Source: Bog-473 sp963809715
Lineage (GTDB): Bacteria > Actinomycetota > Acidimicrobiia > Acidimicrobiales > RAAP-2
Direction of reading: 5' to 3'
Length of the DNA stretch: 64,000 nucleotides
NCBI GenBank assembly: GCA_963809715.1
Contig: CAWEKO010000003.1
Span: 620,001-684,000, forward strand
In this document: positions 25,959 to 34,013 of the stretch, piece by piece
Numbering within the stretch: position 1 is the stretch's first letter
Layout: each line of letters opens with the position of its first letter
Translations under genes and position numbers: made by a program
Notes under the pieces: model-generated
What the model was told of the DNA's origin: nothing
Databases searched by the model: none
The model's input: only the letters and a program-made list of their open reading frames with translations

Positions 25959-26855
25959 GTGAAGGTCCGCATCGGCATCAGCGCCGGCGGTGAGAGCCTG
26001 GGACCAGAACAGATGCTGGCTTTGGGTCGGGCCATCAGCGAGACGGGGTTCGACTCACTCTGGCTTCCCGAGGTCCTCACCCGCCCCGGACCCGACCCCC
26101 TGGTCGGGCTGGCCTGGGTGTCAGGGGCCTGCCCGCAGCTGAAGATCGGCACGACCATGCTGTTGCCGGGGCGCAACCTGGTCTGGTTGGCCAAGGCGGT
26201 GGGCACACTCGACCAGCTCTCGGGCGGGCGCTTCCTGCTCACCTTCGTCCCAGGCCTGACCATTGGCGGCGAGCGCAGCGCCATCGGCCTCTCGACGCCC
26301 ACCCGTGCCGCCCACATGGAGGACGGGTTGCCGGTGTTGCGCCGGCTGTGGGCCGGTGAGGTGGTCAGCCACGACGGCCCAGCCGGCTCCTTCGAGGAGA
26401 TCTCGGTCTCGCCCCGGCCGGTGCAGGACCCCTTCGACGTGTGGCTGGGCGGCAACCTGCCCGCCGCGCTCGAGCGGTGCGGCCGCATGGGCGACGGGTG
26501 GCTTCCGGCCTTCTGCACGCCCGAGGACGCCGGGGCCGGCAAGGCGGTGATCGATGGGGTGGCCGCAGAGCACGGCCGCACCATCAGCCCCGAGCACTTC
26601 GGGGTCTCGCTGGCCTACGCGCCCGAGGGAACGGATGTGGGCGCATTGGCTTCCTCGCCCTTGGCCCGGCGGGCCCGGGGCCGGCCGCTCGAGGACATCG
26701 TCCCCGTGGGTCTCGAGGGCCTGCGGGCGATGATCGAGCGGTTCCTCGACGCCGGGATGTCGAAGTTCGTGGTGCGGCCGATGGCACCGCCCGACGAGGG
26801 GTGGCCGGCCGAATTGGAGCGGCTCGCCGGTGCCGTGGGGGCGTTGCAGACCTGA
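25959..26855 (+). CDS. LLM class F420-dependent oxidoreductase
   Basis: A 298-residue luciferase-like protein: VRIGISAGGESLGPEQML, GFDSLWLPEVLTRPGPDP, LDQLSGGRFLLTF and VWLGGNLPAALERCGRMGDGW, the last being the typical F420 phosphate-side loop. The GTG start at 25959 follows the aldolase stop immediately. It ends with a PMAPPDEGW motif seen in actinobacterial LLM proteins of the TIGR03854-like kind, though that assignment is from memory. Substrate unknown. Confidence 0.88.
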   Translation: MKVRIGISAGGESLGPEQMLALGRAISETGFDSLWLPEVLTRPGPDPLVGLAWVSGACPQLKIGTTMLLPGRNLVWLAKAVGTLDQLSGGRFLLTFVPGLTIGGERSAIGLSTPTRAAHMEDGLPVLRRLWAGEVVSHDGPAGSFEEISVSPRPVQDPFDVWLGGNLPAALERCGRMGDGWLPAFCTPEDAGAGKAVIDGVAAEHGRTISPEHFGVSLAYAPEGTDVGALASSPLARRARGRPLEDIVPVGLEGLRAMIERFLDAGMSKFVVRPMAPPDEGWPAELERLAGAVGALQT

Positions 26856-26894
26856 CCGGCCGAGCGGAGTCAGCGGTCCTTTACGCTGCTGCGC

Positions 26895-27722
26895 ATGGCC
26901 GAGCGCCCCCTCACCCTCATGGCCGTCCACGCGCATCCGGACGACGAGGCCATCAGCACCGGCGGCGTTCTGGCCCGCTACTCGGACGAGGGCGTGGACA
27001 CCGTCCTGGTGACCTGCACCAACGGCGAGTTGGGCGACGCGCCGGGCGGAGTGAAGCCGGAGGATCCCGGCCACGACGAGTCGGTGGTGGTGCCGCTGCG
27101 CCGCCAGGAGCTCGAGGCGAGTTGCGCCGTGCTGGGTGTGCGCCACCTGGAGCTCCTCGGCTACCACGACTCGGGTATGGCGGGGTGGCCGCAGAACGAG
27201 ATGAAGGGTTCTTTCTGGCAGACGCCGGTGGCCGAGGGCGGACATCGCCTGGCCGAACTGATGCGCCGGTACGAACCTGACGCGGTGGTGACCTACGACG
27301 AGAACGGCTTCTACGGGCACCCCGATCACATTCAGGCCAACCGCATCACCCGCGCCGCGTTGGCGGAATGGGGCGTCCCGACCAAGCTCTACTACACGGC
27401 CCTGCCGCGTTCACGACTGGCCGATTTCGCCCAGGTGCTGGCCGAGGCGGGCATCGAGGGACCCGGCGAAGAAGTGCAGGAGAACCCGGACTTCGGCACC
27501 CCAGACGAATTGATCACGACAACGGTCCAATGCGGCCCGGTGGCGGCGCGCAAGTACGCCTCCCTGGAGGCGCATGCCAGCCAGGGCGACAACATCTTCT
27601 TCCTCCAAATGGGCGTGGACCTGTTCTCGAAGATGATGAGCGCGGAGAGCTTCGTCCGTGTGCTCGATCCCACGGGCGCGCCCCTGCCCGAGGACGATCT
27701 CTTCGCCGGTCTCAGGGAGTGA
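26895..27722 (+). CDS. PIG-L family deacetylase (mycothiol MshB/Mca-like)
   Basis: A 275-residue zinc hydrolase. The metal motif VHAHPDDEAISTGG and the second ligand region GFYGHPDHIQANRI are diagnostic of LmbE/PIG-L proteins. Members deacetylate GlcNAc-Ins (MshB) or cleave mycothiol S-conjugates (Mca). Length and the DENGFYGHPDH block favour the Mca/MshB-like actinobacterial group, but the two cannot be separated with certainty here. The ATG lies 39 bp after the previous gene on the same strand. A cytosolic detoxification or mycothiol role fits the organism. Confidence 0.87.
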   Translation: MAERPLTLMAVHAHPDDEAISTGGVLARYSDEGVDTVLVTCTNGELGDAPGGVKPEDPGHDESVVVPLRRQELEASCAVLGVRHLELLGYHDSGMAGWPQNEMKGSFWQTPVAEGGHRLAELMRRYEPDAVVTYDENGFYGHPDHIQANRITRAALAEWGVPTKLYYTALPRSRLADFAQVLAEAGIEGPGEEVQENPDFGTPDELITTTVQCGPVAARKYASLEAHASQGDNIFFLQMGVDLFSKMMSAESFVRVLDPTGAPLPEDDLFAGLRE

Positions 27723-27724
27723 TT

Positions 27725-27912
27725 TGAGCCGCAGAGCCTGATCCGGCCTGCGCCCGACCGGGAATAGAGACGCAGGCGAGCCGTGGACTGGAGCAGGAAG
27801 AGCGGCCCGATCGTCGCAATGGTGTGGTGGCCCTCGTCCTGCCAAAGGTGGAAGTGGATGGAGGCCGACCACAGCAGGTGGGCTCCACCAACCACGAAAG
27901 GCCAGGTGGTCG
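27725..27912 (-). pseudogene. Remnant of a small membrane protein gene
   Basis: On the minus strand a fragment reads VVGGAHLLWSASIHFHLW, followed by ATIGPLFLLQS, after which it continues without membrane character. From memory, it resembles the second helix of short actinobacterial membrane proteins with an 'HLxLW(x)10 IPTIGPLFLLQ' pattern. An in-frame TAG lies directly upstream, no start fits and the distal part is lost. I treat it as a decayed fragment. A random reading in GC-rich DNA is the alternative. Confidence 0.45.
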
Positions 27913-28078
27913 CCTAATGTAGGAGTCACTGGAGCGGCGGGGTCGCCGCCCGAGGACGGTCAGTTGCGAGCGCACACCATCCATCCGAACCCCGGACGTC
28001 GGCTCGATGTCAGTGGCGCTCTCGCAGGCCAGGGTTACTGCCCTCGCAGCTGGGATTCCCCGACCTGGGGAAATCCTC

Positions 28079-28696
28079 ATGTCCGCCCGGTGCGTACACC
28101 TGTGGATGAGAGAATCGCGCGTGGATTCGGCTGAGCTGACCGACGAGGACCTCCTGGCCGGCATGGCCGTGGGCGAACAGGCCGCGGCCATCGCGTTCGT
28201 GCGCCGCTACCAGCGACGGGTGTTCGGCTTGGCCTACTCCATGACGGGCGATCCGGGAGTGGCCGAGGACGTGGCCCAAGAGGCCATGACCAGGGTCTGG
28301 CGGCATGCTCCGGTGTTCGACCAGCGCCGTGGTTCCGTGACGTCCTGGGTCCTGACCATCACCCGCAACCTGGCCATCGACGCGCTGCGCATGCGGCGGG
28401 CGGTCCCGACCGACCCCGACGACTTCGCCATCGCCATGCTGGCCAGCAACGAGCGGCACCCCGAGGACACGGCGGGGCGGCACGACGCCCGCCGGATCGT
28501 CCGGGCGGCGTTGCGCGTGCTGCCCGACGAACAGCGTCGTGCCGTGGTTCTTTCTGCGGTCTACGGCCGGACAGCACTCGAGATCAGCGAGTCCGAGGGC
28601 ATCCCCCTCGGCACCGCCAAGACGCGGATCCGGACCGCCCTCATCCGGCTGCGGGCCGCCATCGACCATGCAGAGGGGGTGAACGACGAGCGATGA
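28079..28696 (+). CDS. ECF family RNA polymerase sigma factor
   Basis: A sigma-70 ECF protein of about 205 residues that redirects RNA polymerase on a stress signal. Region 2 reads FVRRYQRRVFGLAYSMTGD, then GVAEDVAQEAMTRVWRHA and SVTSWVLTITRNLAIDALR. Region 4 reads LRVLPDEQRRAVVLSAVYG followed by EISESEGIPLGTAKTRI, the helix-turn-helix for the -35 element. The ATG at 28079 has GGGGAA at suitable distance; the ATG at 28106 is an alternative. It resembles the SigK/SigL group. The ATGA overlap with the next gene couples it to its probable inhibitor. Confidence 0.93.
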   Translation: MSARCVHLWMRESRVDSAELTDEDLLAGMAVGEQAAAIAFVRRYQRRVFGLAYSMTGDPGVAEDVAQEAMTRVWRHAPVFDQRRGSVTSWVLTITRNLAIDALRMRRAVPTDPDDFAIAMLASNERHPEDTAGRHDARRIVRAALRVLPDEQRRAVVLSAVYGRTALEISESEGIPLGTAKTRIRTALIRLRAAIDHAEGVNDER

Positions 28697-29361
28697 ACGA
28701 CGAATGCGTGCAGTACGAAGATGACTTGGCCGAGCTGGCGCTCGGCGTGTCGACCGGGCGGGAGCGGGCGCGGACGATTTCGCACCTGGAGTCCTGTCCA
28801 CGCTGTGCCGAGGAGCTCGAGCAGCTGTCCCGGGCGGCCGATGCCGTCGTGGCCGTCGCCCCGGAGGCGGAGCCGCCGTTGGGATTCGAGACGCGGCTCT
28901 TCGAACGGATGGGGATCGAGGCGACGCGGAAGACGCGCCGGCGCCGTCCCCGGTTCTGGATCCCCGCCACGGCGGCGGCCGGCGTGGCCGCCCTGGCCGT
29001 CGGTCTGGGACTCGGGCTGTCGTCCTCGCCGGCGCCGACCACCAGCGCACACGGTGCCCGTCAGTCTCACGCCGTACAGACGGCCGCGCTGATGGAGAAC
29101 GGGGAGAACGTGGGCCACGTGGACGTCTTCGGCGGCGCCAAACCGTGGATGCAGATGACCCTGGACGACTCGACCGCACGCGGCGTGGTCCGTTGTGTGG
29201 TGACGACTGACGACGGCCGGGTCCACGAGGTGGGCAGCTTCGTGTCCACCGACGGGTACGGCGCCTGGGCGGCGCCCATCCACGTGAAGCCGGCGACGGT
29301 GCGCTCGGCCCAGGTGATGTCGCCCAGCGGGACCGTGATCGCCACGGCCTCGCTGGGCTGA
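28693..29361 (+). CDS. Anti-sigma factor with N-terminal zinc-finger-type domain (RskA-like)
   Basis: A 222-residue single-pass membrane protein. An N-terminal anti-sigma domain contains HLESCPRC, the His-x3-Cys-x2-Cys motif of zf-HC2 proteins (His31, Cys35, Cys38). A charged region RKTRRRRPRF and one membrane helix at about 87-110 follow, then an extracytoplasmic sensor domain. It should hold the sigma factor until regulated proteolysis frees it. The start overlaps the sigma stop by 4 bp. The C-terminal domain matches the RskA-type exported domain only loosely; the signal is unknown. Confidence 0.9.
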   Translation: MNDECVQYEDDLAELALGVSTGRERARTISHLESCPRCAEELEQLSRAADAVVAVAPEAEPPLGFETRLFERMGIEATRKTRRRRPRFWIPATAAAGVAALAVGLGLGLSSSPAPTTSAHGARQSHAVQTAALMENGENVGHVDVFGGAKPWMQMTLDDSTARGVVRCVVTTDDGRVHEVGSFVSTDGYGAWAAPIHVKPATVRSAQVMSPSGTVIATASLG

Positions 29362-29370
29362 CACCAGTCT

Positions 29371-30822
29371 TTAGTAGCGGTACGTGTCCGGCTTGTAGGG
29401 ACCCTCGACCGGCACCCCGATGTAGTCGGCCTGGTCCTGGCGCAGCGTGGTCAGCTTCACACCCAACGCGTCGAGGTGGAGGCGAGCCACCTTTTCGTCG
29501 AGGTGCTTGGGCAGCACGTAGACGTCGTTGACGTACTGGCCGGTCTGGGTGAACAGCTCGATCTGCGCCATCGTCTGGTTGGTGAACGAATTCGACATGA
29601 CGAAGCTGGGGTGCCCGGTGGCGTTGCCCAGGTTCAGCAGCCGACCTTCGGACAGCACGATGATGGCGTGACCGTCGGGGAAGATCCACTTGTCGACTTG
29701 TGGCTTGATGTTCACTCGCTCGATGCCCGGCGTGTTGGTCAACCCGGCCATGTCGATCTCGTTGTCGAAGTGACCGATGTTGCCCACGATGGCCTGGTGC
29801 TTCATGCCGGCCATGTGATCAGCCCGGATGATGTCTTTGTTGCCTGTCGTGGTGATGATGATGTCGGCTTCGGGCAGGATGTCCTCGAGCGTCGTGACCT
29901 GGAATCCCTCCATCGCCGCCTGGAGGGCGCAGATGGGGTCGACCTCGGTCACGACAACTCGGGCGCCCTGGCCGGCGAGTGATTGCGCGCAGCCCTTGCC
30001 AACGTCACCGTAGCCGCAGATCACGGCCACTTTGCCGCCGATGAGCACGTCGGTCGCCCGGTTGATGCCGTCGACGAGCGAGTGGCGGCAGCCGTACTTG
30101 TTGTCGAACTTCGACTTGGTCACCGAGTCGTTCACGTTGATGGCCGGGAAGAGCAGCTCTCCCTTCTTGGCCATGTCGACCAGGCGGTGCACTCCGGTCG
30201 TCGTCTCCTCGGTCACGCCCTTGATGTCGTTGGCCATGGACGTCCAGCGTCCGGCCTCCTCGGCCAGGCTGCGGCCGAGGAGGGCCAGCACGACGGCGAA
30301 CTCCTCGGAGTCCGCGGTCGACGGGTCCGGGACGGCACCGGCCTTCTCGAATTCGACGCCCTTGTGGACGAGCAGGGTGGCGTCACCGCCGTCGTCGAGG
30401 ATCATGTTGGGTCCGGCCTCGCCGGGCCAGCGCAGGGCCTGATCTGTGCACCACCAGTACTCTTCGAGTGTCTCGCCCTTCCAGGCAAAGACGGGAACGC
30501 CCTTGGGGTTGTCCACCGTGCCGTCGGGTCCGACGGCAATGGCCGCCGCCGCATGGTCCTGGGTCGAGAAGATGTTGCAGCTGGCCCAGCGCACCTGGGC
30601 GCCCAGCGCGGTGAGGGTCTCAATGAGCACCGCGGTCTGGACAGTCATGTGCAGGGAGCCGGTCACCCGGGCACCGGCAAGGGGCTTACTGGCGCCGTAC
30701 TCGGCTCGCATGGCCATCAGGCCGGGCATCTCGTGCTCGGCCAGATCGATCTCCTTGCGACCGAACTCGGCCAGGGACAGGTCGGCCACCTTGTAGGGCA
30801 GGGGGCTCTTGGCGTTGGTCAT
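29371..30822 (-). CDS. ahcY: Adenosylhomocysteinase
   Basis: A 483-residue NAD-dependent enzyme splitting S-adenosylhomocysteine to adenosine and homocysteine, recycling the product of methylation. The start shows DLSLAEFGRKEIDLAEHEMPG, then GSLHMTVQTAVLIETL and ASCNIFSTQDHAAAA, the NAD motif VICGYGDVGKGCAQSLAG, and C-terminal KPQVDKWIFPDGH with KPDTYRY at the end. Length fits actinobacterial members. An AAAAGGAG Shine-Dalgarno precedes the ATG at 30822. It converges on the anti-sigma gene with 9 bp between stops. A hairpin in the 5' region is listed separately. Confidence 0.97.
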   Translation of the reverse strand: MTNAKSPLPYKVADLSLAEFGRKEIDLAEHEMPGLMAMRAEYGASKPLAGARVTGSLHMTVQTAVLIETLTALGAQVRWASCNIFSTQDHAAAAIAVGPDGTVDNPKGVPVFAWKGETLEEYWWCTDQALRWPGEAGPNMILDDGGDATLLVHKGVEFEKAGAVPDPSTADSEEFAVVLALLGRSLAEEAGRWTSMANDIKGVTEETTTGVHRLVDMAKKGELLFPAINVNDSVTKSKFDNKYGCRHSLVDGINRATDVLIGGKVAVICGYGDVGKGCAQSLAGQGARVVVTEVDPICALQAAMEGFQVTTLEDILPEADIIITTTGNKDIIRADHMAGMKHQAIVGNIGHFDNEIDMAGLTNTPGIERVNIKPQVDKWIFPDGHAIIVLSEGRLLNLGNATGHPSFVMSNSFTNQTMAQIELFTQTGQYVNDVYVLPKHLDEKVARLHLDALGVKLTTLRQDQADYIGVPVEGPYKPDTYRY

Positions 30823-30899
30823 TGCGTCTCCTTTTTGTCACGCGCGCGAGCGCGTAGGCCTGATGTCGTGGGCCGGACGGCGAAGGCGCAACGCACGTG

Positions 30900-30917
30900 C
30901 TCCGACCTCTGTCGGAG
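30900..30917. promoter_or_regulatory. 7-bp perfect hairpin upstream of ahcY
   Basis: CTCCGAC and GTCGGAG are separated by a 4-nt loop, about 80 bp 5' of the ahcY start. It sits in a GC-rich leader whose start-proximal part has a CGCGCGCG run. It could be part of a leader RNA, an operator or nothing. I compared it with the S-adenosylhomocysteine riboswitch from memory and found no convincing match. Confidence 0.35.
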
Positions 30918-31059
30918 GCCGCGGGTCCCACCCAAAGACTACGCGCCGGTCGGCAGCTGGGACATACACCCATGAAGGGCGTATCACGGAAACCTCCATA
31001 TTCGGCCCGTACCCTGCGTGTGAGCAGGGAAATCGAGGAACACGTGCGGAAACTTGGTG

Positions 31060-31611
31060 ATGCAGACGACCGGGTCGAGTGGCCTCTTCGCGATGCCAGG
31101 CGAGCACCTACTCGGCCTTGTGGTGCTGATCCTGATCGGTCCGGTGGTCTGGCTGGCCCCGTCCAGCTGGCGAGCGCTGACGGCGCTCCAGCTGCCTTGG
31201 GCACGCCAGGCCCAGTCTCGGCTGGGCGCCATCCGGCTTCGCCGGACGGTTCGCCCTCTTCGGCTGCGTGGTGGGCGCCTTGGTCCACGCCGCCATCGTG
31301 CCCACGCACTCGGGGCGACGAGCGGGTGACCGCCGGCCTGTTCCGAAAGATTCGGCGCCGCCCCAGCCCGGCGGGTGCCTGACCCAGTGGCACATCCACA
31401 CCGACCTGTGCTTCAGCGGTGAAGGTGGTGGTCACCGACAGCCATGGGTCGTGCTCCGTCGGCAGGTGCGAGCCGGGTCACCCCGCCGACGATGCACGTC
31501 TGGATGACCCCGGTAGAAGGTGGTCCGCTCGCACCGGACCCCTCGACTCGGTCCGAGGTGCAGGGTGCGCTGAAGATGCCAGTCTTCAGCACACCCAACG
31601 CGACGGCCTGA
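31060..31611 (+). pseudogene. Decayed membrane protein gene with at least three frame changes
   Basis: Pieces of one protein appear in successive frames. Frame 1 from 31060 gives MPGEHLLGLVVLILIGP and a basic tail. Near 31240 the frame changes and GRFALFGCVVGALVHAAIV follows, a second membrane helix, then WHIHTDLCFSG. Near 31415 it shifts to KVVVTDSHGSCSVG. Near 31455 it shifts again to VTPPTMHVWMTPVEGGP and stops at 31611. The order and character suggest a two-helix actinobacterial membrane protein with an exported C-terminal domain. I do not recognise its function. Three breaks within 400 bp point to true decay more than to sequencing error. Confidence 0.65.
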
Positions 31612-31806
31612 CAGGCTTGAAATCGGTGGCCTATCAGGATGGCCCAGCCACCGGACCTTCCAGGCGGGTTGTCGGCCAACGGTCGGAAAACACAGAATCC
31701 GGAGGCCCGTGGCGAGCCGCGGGCGAGTCCTGCCCGAAGACCTACGATGGCCTGTGCGGCCAGTCCCGCGCGGTGTGTCGTCCGTCCGGCGGCCGGTGCT
31801 TCGCTG

Positions 31807-31878
31807 GCCCCCGTAGCTCAGGGGATAGAGCATCGGTTTCCTAAACCGTGTGCGAAGGTTCGAATCCTTCCGGGGGCG
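31807..31878 (+). tRNA. tRNA-Arg (anticodon CCT)
   Basis: A complete cloverleaf: acceptor GCCCCCG pairs with CGGGGGC, D-stem GCTC/GAGC, anticodon loop TTCCTAA giving CCT, and T-arm GAAGG-TTCGAAT-CCTTC. The 27-43 pair is T-T and the variable loop is four bases. The CCA end is not encoded. Decoding AGG arginine codons, it stands alone with no other tRNA nearby. The DNA immediately downstream holds a transposase remnant, as expected for a tRNA used as an insertion site. Confidence 0.95.
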
Positions 31879-31949
31879 CCGTGTGGCCTGAACCCCGTTT
31901 CGGGGACAGGCTTTATGAGAGTTGGTCGTGAGCTACCAGGAGGTAGTCC

Positions 31950-32110
31950 ATGCCCAAGCAATATGCGAGGAATTCCGTCGGGTCGTCTGTGAGCGAGGCG
32001 AGAAGGTGAGCTCGCTGGCCAAGGAACTCGAGGTGTCCGATGCGATCCTCAATCTGTGGAAACGCCAAGCCTGATCGACGCCGGCCCAGAGACGCCCACC
32101 GACCGCGCCG
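31950..32110 (+). mobile_element. IS3-type transposase OrfA remnant
   Basis: An ATG with a strong AGGAGG at 7 bp starts MPKQYA. After a one-base shift the expected helix-turn-helix follows: EEFRRVVCERGEKVSSLAK, then ELEVSDAILNLWKRQA. A TGA at 32072 falls where the normal protein reads LIDAG, consistent with a deletion of one C. Compared with intact OrfA proteins, about three residues are missing after the Cys. It lies 70 bp after tRNA-Arg. The element is dead; I saw no inverted repeats or OrfB that can be trusted. Confidence 0.75.
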
Positions 32111-32504
32111 AGTCCTGGCATTTTCAGGGGCGTGTGGACGGATTGACGGTTCTTGTCGCGTGGGAGTCGGCAGAATTAGCTCAATACCCCCGGTGATCAT
32201 GTTCGGATCCAGTGGCAGCTGCGGTTGCCAAGTATCCGAATGTTCCGGCGTGCTGGGTCACCTTGTCAACTTCTGTCATTGAAAAAGACATGCCGAGGAT
32301 TCGCGATCGGACTCCACCCATAAACAGACCATTGGGGAACTCATCGATAGCCATCGCAATTGTCGCATGGTCGCTCAGATACACGCCGATCGAGCACCAA
32401 TGCGCGGGTCTGACCGCGATGCGCGAGGTCAAGAGGGCGCAGCGGGCGTGAGCAGTTCCCCCGGGGACTTGCCCCGCACGGACGACGTGCCTCTACGTAG
32501 CCGG
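32111..32504. other. Gene-free interval with possible OrfB debris
   Basis: No convincing gene. A plus-strand reading near 32320-32400 contains QTIGELIDSHRN and QIHADRAPM, faintly like the start of an IS3 OrfB integrase. It is broken and without catalytic residues, so I do not call it. Base composition here is lower in GC than the flanks, in line with acquired DNA. Confidence 0.4.
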
Positions 32505-33575
32505 TCAACGCGAGCCAACCTGCCCGCCCCTTCCGGCCGTAACCCCAGGCACCATCCCCTGGCGGTTGGCGATGTATGGCGTCCCAGTCGGCGTGAAGGC
32601 TATTCGCGCCGCAGCAAGCCTTGGGAGAGCCAAGGTGTAGAAGAGCCCGTGCGGGGTGTAGAGCATCCACGTGACGCCGTTCTGAGAGTAGACGGTCTCT
32701 TCCCCGGGTTCAGCACCCTGGACATTGGATCCGAGCCACGGCCCTGCGTACGGCGAGGTGCATGGTCCGTTAGCGCTCTTACACAAACCGAGGCCGATTC
32801 CGTGGTCAGCTGTCGAAAAGAAGAGGAGGTACCGGTTGCCGATGTGGACCATGTCGGGAGCCTCTGTTATGCCTCCTTCCCACGGGAGGTCATCGGCGAG
32901 GAGCACCGAAGTTGAGCCAATCAGAGTCTGCCCGTTGTTTGCCAGACGCCTGGCGTAGATGTTGGTTGTGACCGGGTCCGTGGTGACGGCATTGCCTTCG
33001 TCCTTCCAGTACAGCCACTCCTGGCCGTTCGGGGCGACGAACGTGCGAGGATCGATGTCACCGTACTGAGACGTCTGGCAGATGATTGGGTTGAGGGAAC
33101 GGGAGGCGAAGGGCCCGGTGGGCGATGTCGACGTCGCAACTCCTATGCACTCAGGGTGGTTGCCGTTGGGCAGCACGTTGCCCTCGTACCGGCCCGAGAA
33201 CCACATCACGTATGTCTTTCCGACTTTGCGGACATCCGGCGCCCAGAGCCCGGAATTGGGCGCCGCCCATGAGGGTAGGGTCGGCATGGCGTCTCTCAAG
33301 GAGAGGAACTTGCCCATGACGATGAAGGTGCGCTCCGGCAAGTGCGCCCCGCCGCCGTCCGTGCCGCTCGAGTACATGTAGTCCAGCTTGGTGGTAGGCA
33401 GAACGAAGGGGTCCGAGATCAAGCCTTTCGTCTGCGGGAATATCTGGGCGGTAGACATCGGGTCGACTGGGAGCGGATCGGTCGTCACCGGAGGCGTACC
33501 GCGGAGCGCGAAAGACAGGATGGCGGCCAGGCCGACAGCGGCCACGAGCGCGATCGCTGCCGCGGTCGGCCACAC
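32505..33575 (-). CDS. Exported glycoside hydrolase-like protein, GH43-type five-bladed propeller
   Basis: A 356-residue protein with an N-terminal signal anchor (about residues 2-24, TAAAIALVAAVGLAAILSF). The rest follows the GH43 pattern: ISDPFVLPT with the base Asp, GLWAPDVRKVGKTYVMWF, YGDIDPRTFV with the pKa-tuning Asp, and GGITEAPDMVHIGNRYLLFFS with the catalytic acid Glu. It may cleave arabinose- or xylose-containing glycans outside the cell. The GTG at 33575 is the furthest credible start. It lies between two transposase remnants in lower-GC DNA, so it may be acquired cargo. Activity and substrate are inferred. Confidence 0.8.
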   Translation of the reverse strand: MWPTAAAIALVAAVGLAAILSFALRGTPPVTTDPLPVDPMSTAQIFPQTKGLISDPFVLPTTKLDYMYSSGTDGGGAHLPERTFIVMGKFLSLRDAMPTLPSWAAPNSGLWAPDVRKVGKTYVMWFSGRYEGNVLPNGNHPECIGVATSTSPTGPFASRSLNPIICQTSQYGDIDPRTFVAPNGQEWLYWKDEGNAVTTDPVTTNIYARRLANNGQTLIGSTSVLLADDLPWEGGITEAPDMVHIGNRYLLFFSTADHGIGLGLCKSANGPCTSPYAGPWLGSNVQGAEPGEETVYSQNGVTWMLYTPHGLFYTLALPRLAAARIAFTPTGTPYIANRQGMVPGVTAGRGGQVGSR

Positions 33576-33687
33576 CCATCGCCTGCGAGGGCGATTCGGC
33601 CCCTCCTCGTGGGGCCGGACTCGTTCGAGGGTCGTGGTGACGATTGCGAGAAGATAGCGCAGGGGCGGCTCATTCGTGGGGCAAAAA

Positions 33688-33706
33688 TCTGCATTCCAGA
33701 TGCAGA
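33688..33706. promoter_or_regulatory. 7-bp inverted repeat upstream of the GH43-like gene
   Basis: TCTGCAT and ATGCAGA flank a 5-nt spacer, 113 bp 5' of the GH43-like start. An operator or chance. A plus-strand Lys-rich reading (KKADKKPKKSSGEEA then TGA at about 33770) beside it may be the tail of a lost gene. Confidence 0.3.
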
Positions 33707-33813
33707 AAGGTCTGCTTCAAGAAGGCCGACAAGAAGCCCAAAAAGAGCTCCGGCGAGGAGGCGTGAAGTCCCTAGGTTTCCCGGAGGCTCCAAACCTTGG
33801 GAACGTTGGAGTC

Positions 33814-33937
33814 ATGGGAGCCAAGAAGCATCCGTCGTCCAGCTACCCGCCTGAAATGCGCGATCGGGCCGAGATCGACTTCGCGAAGGGACCGGGCACG
33901 ACGACCGAGGACAAAGATCGGATCGCCGAGCTTGAGA
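33814..33937 (+). mobile_element. Second transposase OrfA remnant, internally deleted
   Basis: The reading MGAKKHPSSSYPPEMRDRA is a typical beginning of an IS3-family OrfA. It passes directly into EIDFAKGPGTTTEDKDRIAELE, which in an intact protein comes after the helix-turn-helix ('KQAEIDxGKGPGxTTEDKxRIAELE'). About 30 residues are missing, so the DNA-binding part is lost. The frame then runs into unrelated sequence before stopping at 34017. It belongs to a different OrfA subgroup from the copy at 31950. Confidence 0.7.
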
Positions 33938-34013
33938 CGTCGGCCCGCGATCCGTTCGCACACCCAATCCCGAGGGTCAGTTGGACGTGGCCCGAGAGCT
34001 ACGCACCGCCCTG

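Noticed and set aside
30823..30960. S-adenosylhomocysteine riboswitch before ahcY
   Set aside because: Only one short hairpin fits; the conserved core as I know it is not seen.
32212..32451. 79-codon plus-strand open frame in the island
   Set aside because: No family pattern, weak start and conflicting frames on both strands.
33676..33813. N-terminal extension of the second OrfA remnant
   Set aside because: The upstream reading has no transposase character; the family start is the ATG at 33814.
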